A stretch of 43,908 nt of DNA, taken from contig JAGWJY010000031.1 in assembly GCA_028865545.1 (NCBI GenBank), forward strand, positions 1 through 43,908, written 5' to 3'. This DNA comes from Alphaproteobacteria bacterium. GTDB lineage: Bacteria > Pseudomonadota > Alphaproteobacteria > Micropepsales > Micropepsaceae. The position numbers were made by a program, and so were the translations under genes. The notes under the pieces were generated by a model. That model had not been told where the DNA came from. It made no database searches and was given only the letters and a program-made list of their open reading frames with translations. Shown here piece by piece: positions 25,734 to 33,696 of the stretch; position 1 is the first letter of the stretch; each line of letters opens with the position of its first letter.

Positions 25734-25792
25734 CGGCAGGGCATAGGCCGGTGCGGCGCCGGTCACCGCCGTCTTGCAAAGTGCGGCGTTGG

Positions 25793-25809
25793 GGTATACA
25801 CTGTATACC
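25793..25809. promoter_or_regulatory. 17-bp palindromic operator before the TetR gene
   Basis: GGTATACA-C-TGTATACC is a perfect 8-1-8 inverted repeat ending 2 nt before the ATG at 25812. It occupies the place of a ribosome binding site and overlaps possible -10 hexamers (TATACA 25795-25800, TACACT 25797-25802), with TTGCAA at 25774-25779 as a possible -35. This is the classic layout of autorepression by the TetR-family product. Confidence 0.75.
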
Positions 25810-25811
25810 TA

Positions 25812-26417
25812 ATGAAGAAAAAACCGGCAGAACGACAGGAACCGACGCGCGACCGCCTGCTGGACGCGGCCCGCGCCCTGTTCGACCAGGAGGGCGTGGA
25901 CGGCCTTTCGATGCGGCGCATCGCGGACGCCGTCGGCATCACGCCGATGGCGATCTACAAGCACTATGCCAACAAGGACGCGTTGGTGGATGCGCTGATG
26001 CTGGACGGGTTCGCCGTCTGGGAAGCGCGCGCCCGCGCCATCAAGGCGCGCGATCCGGTGGCGTGGCTGGAGAAGCTTCTCGCCGCCTTCCTCGATTTTG
26101 CGCTTAACGAGCCGCGCCGCTACGAAGCGGCCTTCCTGCTGCCCGCCAGCCGCGCGCGGCGCTATCCCGACGATTTCGCAGCGGGACGCTCGCCCGTCAT
26201 CAGCATGGCTTACGAACAGATCAAAACGGCGCAGGCGCAAGGCCTGATCGACGACACGCCCGCCGCCGAGATCGCGCTGACCGTGGCGGCGCTGGGGCAA
26301 GGCCTGGTTTCGATGTACCGAGCCGACCGCTTCGTCGGCGAGCGTGAATTCCGCGACGCCTATCGCCGCACCATGCGGCGCTGTTTCTTCTCCTTTCTGA
26401 CGCGACCGATGGAGTGA
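25812..26417 (+). CDS. TetR-family transcriptional regulator
   Basis: A 201-residue regulator with an N-terminal TetR helix-turn-helix ('LSMRRIADAVGITPMAIYKHYANKDALV', about residues 32-59) and a helical ligand domain. No Shine-Dalgarno precedes the ATG; instead a perfect operator-like palindrome ends 2 nt before it, so the transcript may be leaderless or nearly so. The next gene (Lnt-like) starts 4 nt after its stop, so the pair is one operon. The effector is unknown. Autorepression through the palindrome is the simplest model. Confidence 0.9.
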   Translation: MKKKPAERQEPTRDRLLDAARALFDQEGVDGLSMRRIADAVGITPMAIYKHYANKDALVDALMLDGFAVWEARARAIKARDPVAWLEKLLAAFLDFALNEPRRYEAAFLLPASRARRYPDDFAAGRSPVISMAYEQIKTAQAQGLIDDTPAAEIALTVAALGQGLVSMYRADRFVGEREFRDAYRRTMRRCFFSFLTRPME

Positions 26418-26421
26418 CGCC

Positions 26422-27798
26422 ATGATCGTTGTGTTGTGCGCCGTATTGTCGGGCGCGATGTTCTATGTCTCGCAAGGCCTCGACAATGTCTGGCTGCTGG
26501 CTTGGATTGCGCCGACGCCGCTGCTGTGGCTGGCATATCGCGATGCGCCGCGCTGGCAGGTGTTCGCAGCGAGCTTCGCCGCCTTTGCGTGCGGGCAGAT
26601 CTACATGGTGCAATGCTATTGGGGAATGCTGCCGCCGATCGTCATCGCGCCCTTGGAAATCGTGATGTGCGGGCTGTTTCCGCTGGCGGTGTTGTTCGCC
26701 GGCGAAGCGCTGCGCCGGTTGTCGCCGCTCGCCGCGCTGATCGCGTTTCCAGTCTTCTGGACGGCGGTCGAGTACGGCATCGGGCTCGTCTCGCCGCATG
26801 GCAGCTTCGGTTCTCTCGCTTATGCAGAGGTGTCGTTTCCCGCCGGCATCCAGATCGCGTCGCTGTTCGGCTTGTATGCGGTGACGCTCATGCTCTGCCT
26901 GTCGGCCAATGCCGTGGCGCTGCTGGCGCGGCGTCATTGGGTTGAGGGCGGGGTAGGCGTTGCCGTGTGTGCGCTGGTGCTGGTCTTTGGCGCCGTGCGT
27001 CTGGCCGAGCCGAGCGGACCGAGTGTGCGTGTCGCGGCGCTGGCCGACGCCGACACCTGGCACGTAGAAAACAGAACGGGCACGCTGGCGGCTTCGACAG
27101 CGACGACGCGGATCTATGCGGCGGCCATCCGGTCGCCCGCCTTGCGCGGCGTAAAGGTCTTCGCCATCCCCGAAGGTGCGGTGCAGATGCGCGAAGAATG
27201 GCAGAGCACGGTGCTGGCGCCGCTGGCCTCGGCGGCCAAAGCCGCTCACGCGCTCGTCCTGGCAGGGACCTATGTTCCGGCGCCGTCACAGAACCGCGCC
27301 TTTGCCTTCTTGCCCAGCGGCGGGGCCGAGACCTATGCCAAACGCCACCTGCTCGCGCCGTTCGAGACGGAGGCGCCCGGCCGCGGGCTTGGCTTGCTGG
27401 GGCATGGATATGCCACGCAGATCTGCAAGGACATGGATTTTCCCGGCACGGTGCGCGGCACTGCGGAACACGGCGTGCGGCTGATGATTGTGCCGGCGAA
27501 CGATTTCGACCGCGACGGTTGGATACATGCACGCATGGCGATCATGCGCGGCGTGGAGAACGGTTTTGCCGTGCTGCGCTCCGCCTTCAACGGGCTGGAA
27601 ACAATCTCCGACGCGCAGGGGCGCATCCTGGCCGTGGCAGGGACGTCGCGTCCGGGCATGGTGACGGTGGCCGCGGAGCTGCCTCTGGGACCGGGGCCGA
27701 CGCTCTACACCCGCATCGGCGACGTGTTCGCATGGCTGTGCATCGCGGTATCGCTGGCGATCGCGGGAGTGATGCTGGCGCGCCGGGTTCCCCGATAG
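26422..27798 (+). CDS. Apolipoprotein N-acyltransferase-like (Lnt-like) membrane nitrilase
   Basis: A 458-residue protein with the Lnt layout: six or so N-terminal membrane helices, a periplasmic carbon-nitrogen hydrolase domain (about 205-430) and a last membrane helix. The catalytic triad is present: Glu251 ('IPEGAV'), Lys307 ('YAKRHLLAPFE') and Cys335 ('ICKDMDF'). Lnt puts a third acyl chain on lipoproteins. This copy is shorter than typical Lnt (about 510 residues) and has Lys-Asp after the cysteine where E. coli Lnt has Tyr-Glu. It also sits behind a TetR regulator, so it may be a specialised paralogue and not the housekeeping enzyme. GGAG lies 7 nt before the ATG, inside the tetR end. 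Confidence 0.82.
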   Translation: MIVVLCAVLSGAMFYVSQGLDNVWLLAWIAPTPLLWLAYRDAPRWQVFAASFAAFACGQIYMVQCYWGMLPPIVIAPLEIVMCGLFPLAVLFAGEALRRLSPLAALIAFPVFWTAVEYGIGLVSPHGSFGSLAYAEVSFPAGIQIASLFGLYAVTLMLCLSANAVALLARRHWVEGGVGVAVCALVLVFGAVRLAEPSGPSVRVAALADADTWHVENRTGTLAASTATTRIYAAAIRSPALRGVKVFAIPEGAVQMREEWQSTVLAPLASAAKAAHALVLAGTYVPAPSQNRAFAFLPSGGAETYAKRHLLAPFETEAPGRGLGLLGHGYATQICKDMDFPGTVRGTAEHGVRLMIVPANDFDRDGWIHARMAIMRGVENGFAVLRSAFNGLETISDAQGRILAVAGTSRPGMVTVAAELPLGPGPTLYTRIGDVFAWLCIAVSLAIAGVMLARRVPR

Positions 27799-27806
27799 GA
27801 CGGCGT

Positions 27807-28388
27807 TCACGCCTTGGGGTAATGCGTCTCCAGCACCTTGGTGCAGGCTTCCACCGCGGCGAGGAACCCGTCGGTGATGCGGCCAGTCTTCGCGGCGGCG
27901 GTGAAGTCGGCGATGATGTCGTCCCACGTCTTCTGCGGGATGCGCAGATCGACGTCGCGGTCGGTCACTACCTCGACATAGCGCTCGCCGGTCGAGACGA
28001 AAAACAGGATGCCGGGTTTGTGATCGTTCTGCGCCAGCACGCGCGCCGCGAAGGCGTGATGCGCCATGGCGCGGGCATGAGCGTGTTTGACGCGCTTCGG
28101 CACCACCTTCAAGCGCAGCGGCAGCCAGTCGAGCGCCAGTGATGCGACAGCGAACACCGCCGCGCCGGCGAAGAACGCGTCACGCAGTGAAAGCTCCGGC
28201 CAGAACAGCGCCAGCACGCCGAGCACCGTGAAGCCGACGACGGCGCCGTAGACCAGCGGGTAAAGCGCGTAACGGTCGCTGACATGCATGGTCGTCAAGA
28301 TGAAGCGAGCATGGGTGCGCGCTTCGGCGGCCTCGCAGGCCGCATGCAGCTTGGCGCGTTGCTCGGAAGAGAGGGGGGAATGTATCAC
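27807..28388 (-). CDS. TPM-domain membrane protein
   Basis: A 193-residue protein. It has two close membrane segments (about 44-80) inside a TPM-like framework: an N-terminal helix 'LSSEQRAKLHAACEAAEARTHARF', then 'ARVLAQNDHKPGILFFVSTGERYVEVVTDRDV' and the closing 'TDGFLAAVEACTKVLETHYPKA'. It is the third gene of a LemA-TPM-TPM operon. The GTG at 28388 was chosen because it forms a GTGA overlap with the stop of the upstream TPM gene; a TTG at 28391 is an alternative. The molecular role of TPM proteins in such operons is not settled. It ends 8 nt from the convergent Lnt-like gene. Confidence 0.82.
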   Translation of the reverse strand: MIHSPLSSEQRAKLHAACEAAEARTHARFILTTMHVSDRYALYPLVYGAVVGFTVLGVLALFWPELSLRDAFFAGAAVFAVASLALDWLPLRLKVVPKRVKHAHARAMAHHAFAARVLAQNDHKPGILFFVSTGERYVEVVTDRDVDLRIPQKTWDDIIADFTAAAKTGRITDGFLAAVEACTKVLETHYPKA

Positions 28389-29155
28389 CAACTTCCCGAA
28401 GCGCCTCCACCGCCGAAAGAACCGCCGCCGCCGGAGAACCCTCCGCCGAAGCCGCCGCCACCGCCGAAACTGCCGCCGCCAAAGCCGCCGCCGCGTCCGA
28501 TGCCGCCGAGCCCGCCGAGGAACAGCAGTGGCCAGAAGAAGCGCCCGAAGACGATCCAGATGAAGATCATGATCAGGAAGATCGGAATGCCGCCGTGATG
28601 TCTTTGCTGCTGCTGATCGGGCAGCGGTTGCGGCAGTGAATCCGCATTCGAAATCTTGGCGCCCAACGCCTGCAGCACCTGCACCGTGCCGGCAAGCACG
28701 CCGTCATCGTAATCGCCCTTGCGGAAATAGGGCAGCATCGTGTTCTGGATGATGAGCGCAGATTGCGCGTCGGTCAGTTGTCCTTCCAGGCCATAACCGG
28801 GGTCGATGCGCACCTTATGTTCGTTCGGTGCGATCGTGATCACGACGCCGTTGTTCTTGCCCTTTTGCCCGATGCCCCAGGCGCGACCGAGCTGATAGCC
28901 ATAGGTGTCGATGTCGTAGCCCTGCAGCGACTTGACCGTCACCACGACGATCTGGTCGCCCGTCTGCTGTTCCATCGCGGCGAGCAAGCCGGTTAGCTTC
29001 TCCTGCGTGTCCTGCGACAGGATCCCGGCATCGTCGACGACGCGCCCGGTGAGTGCCGGAAAACTGGGAGCGGCGCGCGCCACGCCGGCCGCCAGAACGA
29101 AGGCGGCCAGCATGACCAGGAATGCTTGCGCGAGATGCCGCGCTTTGTGTGTCAT
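28385..29155 (-). CDS. TPM-domain protein with glycine-rich tail (YgcG-like)
   Basis: A 256-residue protein with a signal peptide (about 8-29) and a TPM domain ('LTGRVVDDAGILSQDTQEKLTGLLAAMEQQTGDQIVVVTV' region to about residue 170). One membrane helix follows (about 192-215), then a glycine/phenylalanine/serine-rich tail ending in 'SGSW'. This is the standard YgcG arrangement. It should be anchored in the inner membrane with the TPM domain outside and the tail inside. Its start overlaps the lemA stop by 1 nt (TGATG), so the two are translationally coupled. Confidence 0.9.
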   Translation of the reverse strand: MTHKARHLAQAFLVMLAAFVLAAGVARAAPSFPALTGRVVDDAGILSQDTQEKLTGLLAAMEQQTGDQIVVVTVKSLQGYDIDTYGYQLGRAWGIGQKGKNNGVVITIAPNEHKVRIDPGYGLEGQLTDAQSALIIQNTMLPYFRKGDYDDGVLAGTVQVLQALGAKISNADSLPQPLPDQQQQRHHGGIPIFLIMIFIWIVFGRFFWPLLFLGGLGGIGRGGGFGGGSFGGGGGFGGGFSGGGGSFGGGGASGSW

Positions 29156-29757
29156 CAGAAGCTGACCTTAGGCGCCGACTGATCCTGCTGACTGGCGGTG
29201 AAGGTCTGATACGGCTTGGCGTTGGGATAGAGGATCGCGGCGATCCAGCGGCTCGGGATGGTGCGCAGCGTGGTGTTGTAGACCTGCACGGCGGCGATGT
29301 AGTCGCGGCGCGCGACCGCGATGCGGTTCTCGGTACCTTCCAGCTGCGCCTGCAGGACCAGGAAGTTCTGATCGGCCTTCAACTGCGGATAGGATTCGCT
29401 GACGGCCAGCAAACGCCCCAGCGCGCCGGACAGTTGCGCCTGGTTCTGTTCGAACTGATGGAAGGCCTGCGGGTTGGACAGGATATTCGCCGGCAGCACC
29501 ATCTGCGTCGCCTTGGCGCGCGCTTCGGTTACTTCGGTCAGGGTTTTCTCTTCATGCGTCGCGTAGCCTTTGACCGTCGCGACCAGATTGGGGATCAGGT
29601 CAGCGCGACGCTGATATTCGTTCTGCACCTGGCTCCAGGCGGCCTTGACCTGTTCGTCCTGCGTCGGCACGGCGTTGACGCCGCAGCTGGCGAGACCCAG
29701 GCCCACCAGGCACACGGCCGCGACACGGACTGCAATCTTCGTAAACCTGTTCGACAT
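29155..29757 (-). CDS. lemA: LemA-family lipoprotein
   Basis: A 200-residue LemA protein. The signal peptide ends in a lipobox (LASC), followed by the long helical LemA domain with 'QVQNEYQRRADLIPNLVATVKGYATHEE' and 'SYPQLKADQNFLVLQAQLEGTENRIAVARRDY'. It is first in the LemA-TPM-TPM operon, a conserved trio whose products are thought to act together at the membrane. Upstream (29758-30041) lie the terminator and hairpins that close the trxB-lysR unit. Confidence 0.93.
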   Translation of the reverse strand: MSNRFTKIAVRVAAVCLVGLGLASCGVNAVPTQDEQVKAAWSQVQNEYQRRADLIPNLVATVKGYATHEEKTLTEVTEARAKATQMVLPANILSNPQAFHQFEQNQAQLSGALGRLLAVSESYPQLKADQNFLVLQAQLEGTENRIAVARRDYIAAVQVYNTTLRTIPSRWIAAILYPNAKPYQTFTASQQDQSAPKVSF

Positions 29758-29849
29758 GACGAATCTCTCCCCAGCAGGCTGAACTTACGACGGAACAGCA
29801 TGCCCTCTTGCTTCGGCCCCATCCAGCCGTCCGTCAAGAAGGCGGTCTC

Positions 29850-29885
29850 ATAAAAAAGACGCCGGAGCGGTTTCCCGCCCCGGCG
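29850..29885 (-). terminator. Rho-independent terminator of the trxB-lysR transcript
   Basis: On the minus strand an 11-bp GC-rich stem (29885-29875 with 29870-29860, one G-U pair) closes a GAAA tetraloop and is followed by TCTTTTTTA. The mismatch is a G-U pair only in minus-strand RNA, so the element is oriented to end transcription coming from lysR, whose stop is about 157 nt upstream. Confidence 0.88.
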
Positions 29886-30041
29886 ATGAGCTTGGGATGC
29901 CCGCGAGTGTTGGGGGGCGCGGGACGGAGCCACGGGGAGCAATAATGCTCCCCAGGCTCCCGCGAAGGGGGGCCTTCGCGCCGGCGGGCCTTGGGGGAAA
30001 GGCGCCGCCATAGCTTTTAAATAGGGTGCGATTTTGCAGTT
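29886..30041. other. Spacer with consecutive hairpins after lysR
   Basis: Two perfect hairpins with 8-bp stems and 4-nt loops follow each other: 29934-29953 (GGGGAGCA arm) and 29961-29980 (CGCGAAGG arm, GGGG loop). A further CCCGCG...CGCGGG pairing flanks about 29900-29922. All lie in the 3' untranslated part of the lysR transcript before the terminator. No gene is present. Confidence 0.65.
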
Positions 30042-30938
30042 TCAATAGTGCCAGTCTTTGGCTTCCCGGACCAAAAAGTCGCGGAAGGCGGCGACGCGCT
30101 TGGACTGCCGCAGCGCATCGGCATAGACGAGGTGAACGTCGAAACAAGGGCCTGGAATATCAGGCAAAATACGAATGAGCTCGGGGTGCTCGGCAGCGAC
30201 ATAATCCGGCACGGCGGCGATGCCCATACCCGACAACGCTGCGCCAAGGATACCTGTCACATTATTAATCCGTATCACGCGGCCTTTATGGACCGGCCGG
30301 GCGATACGGCGCGTCTGATCGATCAGCCAATTGACCTCGCGGATTTCCGGCGCAGCGGTCTCGCCGTAGCCGATAACCGTGTGCTCGACCAGATCGTCGG
30401 CGGCCTTGGGCGTGCCATGCGCCGACAGATAATCGGTCGTCGCATAGACGTGATAGTGCACGGTGAACAGCTTGCGCTGGATCAGGTCAGCCTGCACCGG
30501 CGCCCGCATGCGGACGGCCAGATCGGCCTCACGCTGGGCGAGATCGAGTTCGCGATCTTCCATCACCAGATGGAGTTCTATCTCCGGACATTCGGCGAGG
30601 AATTTCTTGAGGCGCGGAACCAGCCAGTAGGCACCGATGCCGTGACTCGTCGTGACCTTCAAGGTGCCGCGCGGTGCTTCGCGCACGTTCTTGAGCGCTT
30701 CCTCGGCCTGTGCCAAGCGGGTGAGGACGTCGCTCACCGCGGCATACAGCATTTCGCCTTCGTCGGTCAGCGTCAGCCCGCGGGCATGGCGCTGGAACAG
30801 CGGCGTGGTGATCTCGTCTTCGAGGGCGCTGATCTGGCGGCTCACCGCAGACTGGCTGAGGGTCAGCATCTGGCCGGCATGCGTAAAACTTCCCGCCGAT
30901 GCCACAGCATGGAAGATTCGCAATTTGTCCCAGTCCAT
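30042..30938 (-). CDS. LysR-family transcriptional regulator
   Basis: A 298-residue LysR regulator with the N-terminal winged helix ('MLTLSQSAVSRQISALEDEITTPLFQRHARGLTLTDEG', about 23-60) and a periplasmic-binding-protein-like effector domain. Its start overlaps the trxB stop by 1 nt and uses a GGGGG ribosome site inside trxB, so it is co-transcribed with trxB. A trxB-lysR pair is common in alphaproteobacteria. The target genes and effector are not visible here. A clear terminator follows. Confidence 0.93.
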   Translation of the reverse strand: MDWDKLRIFHAVASAGSFTHAGQMLTLSQSAVSRQISALEDEITTPLFQRHARGLTLTDEGEMLYAAVSDVLTRLAQAEEALKNVREAPRGTLKVTTSHGIGAYWLVPRLKKFLAECPEIELHLVMEDRELDLAQREADLAVRMRAPVQADLIQRKLFTVHYHVYATTDYLSAHGTPKAADDLVEHTVIGYGETAAPEIREVNWLIDQTRRIARPVHKGRVIRINNVTGILGAALSGMGIAAVPDYVAAEHPELIRILPDIPGPCFDVHLVYADALRQSKRVAAFRDFLVREAKDWHY

Positions 30939-31933
30939 CAGTGCGCCCCCGCCAGAAACCGCTCAGCTTCAAGCGCCGCCATACAACCCATGCCCGCAGC
31001 GGTAACCGCCTGGCGGAAGACCTTGTCTTTCACGTCGCCGGCCGCAAACACGCCCGGGATGCTCGTCTGGGTCGAATCCGGCGCGGTCTTGATATAGCCG
31101 GTCTCGTCCATTTCGAGTTGACCTTTGAACAGCGCCGTGGCCGGCGAATGACCGATGGCGACAAACAGCCCGTCGATCGGAATTGTCTGTGTCTCGCCGG
31201 TCTTGCGATTCCGCAGGACGGCGGCTTCGACGCCTTTCGGCTCTTCGCTGCCGAGAATATCTGCGATCTCGTTGTCGTAGACGATGTCGATTTTCTTGTT
31301 ACCTTCCAGGCGCATAATGTTGGTTTTGTCGCAGCGTAGGGCGTCGCGGCGGTGCACCAGCGTCACATGATCGGCAAAATTGGTCAGAAACAGAGCTTCT
31401 TCCGCCGCTGTGTTGCCACCGCCGACGACGGCGACCTTCTTGCCGCGGAAAAAGAAGCCGTCGCAGGTGGCGCAGGCCGATACCCCGAAACCCTGAAATT
31501 TTTGCTCCGACGGCAGCCCAAGCCAGTTGGCCTGGGCGCCGGTGGCGATGATCAGCGTGTCGGCTGTGTAGCGGTCGCCGGAATCGCCGATCAGCGTGAA
31601 AGGCCGCTTGGCCAGATCGACGGCGGCGATCATGTCCTGGACGAAATTGGTGCCGAGATGCCGGGCCTGCTCTTCCATTTGCTGCATGAGCCATGGTCCC
31701 TGGATCGCTTCGGCGAAGCCCGGGTAGTTCTCGACCTCGGTGGTGATCGTCAACTGACCACCCGGCTGCAGTCCGGCGATTAGGGTTGGCTCAAGCATGG
31801 CGCGCGCCGCGTAGATCGCGGCTGTGCAGCCGGCAGGACCGCTACCGAGGATCACGACTTTTGAATGGGCGGACACCGGCTTTATCGCTTTCGTTCCGGA
31901 CACAAGCGGGCGCCCGACGCGCCAAAGCCTCAT
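30938..31933 (-). CDS. trxB: Thioredoxin reductase
   Basis: A 331-residue thioredoxin reductase: FAD motif GSGPAG (30-35), redox-active CATC (Cys154, Cys157), NADPH motif GGGNTA (171-176) and the closing FAD motif 'GVFAAGDVKD'. It reduces thioredoxin with NADPH in the cytoplasm. The ATG at 31933 gives about 19 residues more than usual before the first strand, and its GAGGGG site is only 1-3 nt away. A GTG at 31876 would give the usual length but lacks a ribosome site, so the true start is uncertain. A palindrome lies 12 nt upstream of the ATG. Confidence 0.93.
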   Translation of the reverse strand: MRLWRVGRPLVSGTKAIKPVSAHSKVVILGSGPAGCTAAIYAARAMLEPTLIAGLQPGGQLTITTEVENYPGFAEAIQGPWLMQQMEEQARHLGTNFVQDMIAAVDLAKRPFTLIGDSGDRYTADTLIIATGAQANWLGLPSEQKFQGFGVSACATCDGFFFRGKKVAVVGGGNTAAEEALFLTNFADHVTLVHRRDALRCDKTNIMRLEGNKKIDIVYDNEIADILGSEEPKGVEAAVLRNRKTGETQTIPIDGLFVAIGHSPATALFKGQLEMDETGYIKTAPDSTQTSIPGVFAAGDVKDKVFRQAVTAAGMGCMAALEAERFLAGAH

Positions 31934-31944
31934 GCCCCTCGGTT

Positions 31945-31962
31945 GATATGGTAATTCATATC
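31945..31962. promoter_or_regulatory. 6-6-6 inverted repeat between trxB and the Lrp gene
   Basis: GATATG and CATATC are perfectly complementary arms around six nucleotides. The site is 12 nt upstream of the trxB ATG and about 198 nt upstream of the lrp-type start, and it overlaps the likely trxB promoter. It could be the site of the adjacent LysR or Lrp regulator, or of another dimer. Confidence 0.45.
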
Positions 31963-32159
31963 GGGAGCGCGCAGCGAAACGTCAAGCGCGCCCGATCCGA
32001 TAGAGGAGACATGGGCTTAGGGCCGCCCCTATGGGCGCCGTTAGGGAAACCCGACGACTCATTTTCGTACTTTTTCGTCCATCGGGCTGTAGAAATATTA
32101 TTGCTCATATGGCCCGGATTGGGTTAAAAGCCGCTCGTTTCCATTTACCGGGGTCCCCC

Positions 32160-32639
32160 GTGGAGCATCACAAGCTCGATTCCATCGATCTACGCATCCT
32201 TGCAGAACTTCAGGCTGACGGCCGTATCACCAACGTTGAACTGTCACATCGCGCCAAGATCACGGCGCCGCCTTGCCTGCGGAGAATGCGGGCGCTCGAG
32301 AAGGCGGGCTATATCCTGGGCTATCACGCGGACCTCGACGCCAAGCAGCTTGGCTTCGAAGTTACGGGTTTCGCCTTCGTGGGGCTTGCGAGCCAGCACG
32401 ATCACGAACTGCGTGAGTTCGAGGAGCATGTGAGGTCCTGGCCCACGGTGCGCGAATGCTACATGCTATCGGGCGAAGTGGATTTCATTCTCAAATGCGT
32501 GGCGAAGGATCTGTCCGCATTCCAGAATTTCATCACCTCGACGCTGACCGCCGAGAAGAACGTCGCCAGCGTGAAGACGGCCCTTGTCATCCACTCCGCG
32601 AAGAATGAGCCCGGGGTGCCGATGGAGATCAAAGGCTAA
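32160..32639 (+). CDS. Lrp/AsnC-family transcriptional regulator
   Basis: A 159-residue Lrp/AsnC protein: N-terminal winged helix ('LDSIDLRILAELQADGRITNVELSHRAKITAPPCLRRMRALEKAGYI') and the C-terminal RAM effector domain ('GFAFVGLA', 'CYMLSGEVDFILKC'). Family members form octamers and sense amino acids. The GTG at 32160 with GGGG 6 nt upstream gives the normal family length; an in-frame ATG at 32109 would add 17 residues. It is divergent from trxB and followed on the same strand by a nitrilase gene 77 nt later. Confidence 0.9.
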   Translation: MEHHKLDSIDLRILAELQADGRITNVELSHRAKITAPPCLRRMRALEKAGYILGYHADLDAKQLGFEVTGFAFVGLASQHDHELREFEEHVRSWPTVRECYMLSGEVDFILKCVAKDLSAFQNFITSTLTAEKNVASVKTALVIHSAKNEPGVPMEIKG

Positions 32640-32716
32640 AGGCATCCGAGACGCGGGGCATGGTAAGCCGCCCCGACCGTCCGTAAGCTCTGGCCCGTCA
32701 GCACGCTGAGGGCCTC

Positions 32717-33676
32717 ATGGGCAAGCACGCCATTTCCGCTCTGCAGATTGGTTCCGAGCCGGGCGGCACCGGGCGGACGCTGGAGAAGATCCTCAGCTTC
32801 GAGAAGCAGATCAAGGGCATGTCGGCGCGTCTCGTGGTGATGCCCGAAGCGCTGCTCGGCGGCTATCCCAAGGCGATGGATTTCGGGGCGCGTGTCGGTT
32901 TCCGCACGCCGGAAGGACGCGACGCCTTTGCCCGCTACTGGGAGCAGGCGATCGATGTGCCTGGCCCGCAGACGGACGTGCTGGCGGCGCTCGCCCGCCG
33001 GACGGCCGCGTCGCTGGTGGTCGGCGTCATCGAAAAGGCGAACACGACGCTGTTCTGCACGGCGCTGTTCTTCACTGCCGACGGCGGACTGGTGGCCAAA
33101 CACCGCAAGCTCATGCCCACGGGGAGCGAGCGGCTCATCTGGGGACAGGGCGACGGTTCCACAATGCCGGTCGTCGAAACGCCGGCAGGACGGCTTGGCG
33201 CGGCGATCTGCTGGGAAAACTATATGCCGCTGCTCCGCGCGGCGATGTACGCGAAAGGCATTGAAGTCTGGTGTGCACCGACCGTCGACGAACGCGAAAT
33301 CTGGCAAGCGACGATGCGGCACGTGGCCTATGAAGGACGGTGTTTCGTCGTCAGCGCCTGTCAGTATGTGCCGTCGCCCGATGCGCTCGGCGCCGTTCAC
33401 GAGAGCTGGCCCCATGACAAGACTCTCATCAGAGGCGGCAGCGTCATCGTATCGCCGCTCGGCGACGTGATCGCCGGGCCGGTCTATGACGCCGAGCAAC
33501 TCGTGACGGCCGAAATCGATCTGCGCGACATCGTCAGAGGGCGCTATGACCTCGATGTCAGCGGACATTACGCCAGACCGGACATATTCCACCTCGAGGT
33601 GGATGAAACGGCCCGCACTTCGCAGCGGCCCCTGTCGCCGTCTGCCGTTTCAGCGACGCCCGCCGACGACGTGTGA
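32717..33676 (+). CDS. Nitrilase-family hydrolase (branch 1)
   Basis: A 319-residue carbon-nitrogen hydrolase with the complete catalytic set: Glu44 ('[10 protein letters not shown]'), Lys131 ('[12 protein letters not shown]') and Cys165 ('[13 protein letters not shown]'). The C-W-E-N-Y-M motif is that of true nitrilases, which convert nitriles to carboxylic acids and ammonia in one step; the substrate is unknown. The start has GAGGG 5 nt upstream. With the Lrp regulator before it and the amino-acid permease after it (convergent, 20 nt apart), a link to amino-acid or nitrile nitrogen use is reasonable but inferred. Confidence 0.92.
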   Translation: MGKHAISALQIGSEPGGTGRTLEKILSFEKQIKGMSARLVVMPEALLGGYPKAMDFGARVGFRTPEGRDAFARYWEQAIDVPGPQTDVLAALARRTAASLVVGVIEKANTTLFCTALFFTADGGLVAKHRKLMPTGSERLIWGQGDGSTMPVVETPAGRLGAAICWENYMPLLRAAMYAKGIEVWCAPTVDEREIWQATMRHVAYEGRCFVVSACQYVPSPDALGAVHESWPHDKTLIRGGSVIVSPLGDVIAGPVYDAEQLVTAEIDLRDIVRGRYDLDVSGHYARPDIFHLEVDETARTSQRPLSPSAVSATPADDV

Positions 33677-33696
33677 GGCTGTGATTTGCCGCGTCG

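Noticed and set aside
28284-28598. Proline-rich plus-strand frame (PPPK repeats)
   Set aside because: It is the complement of the glycine-rich tail of the YgcG-like protein.
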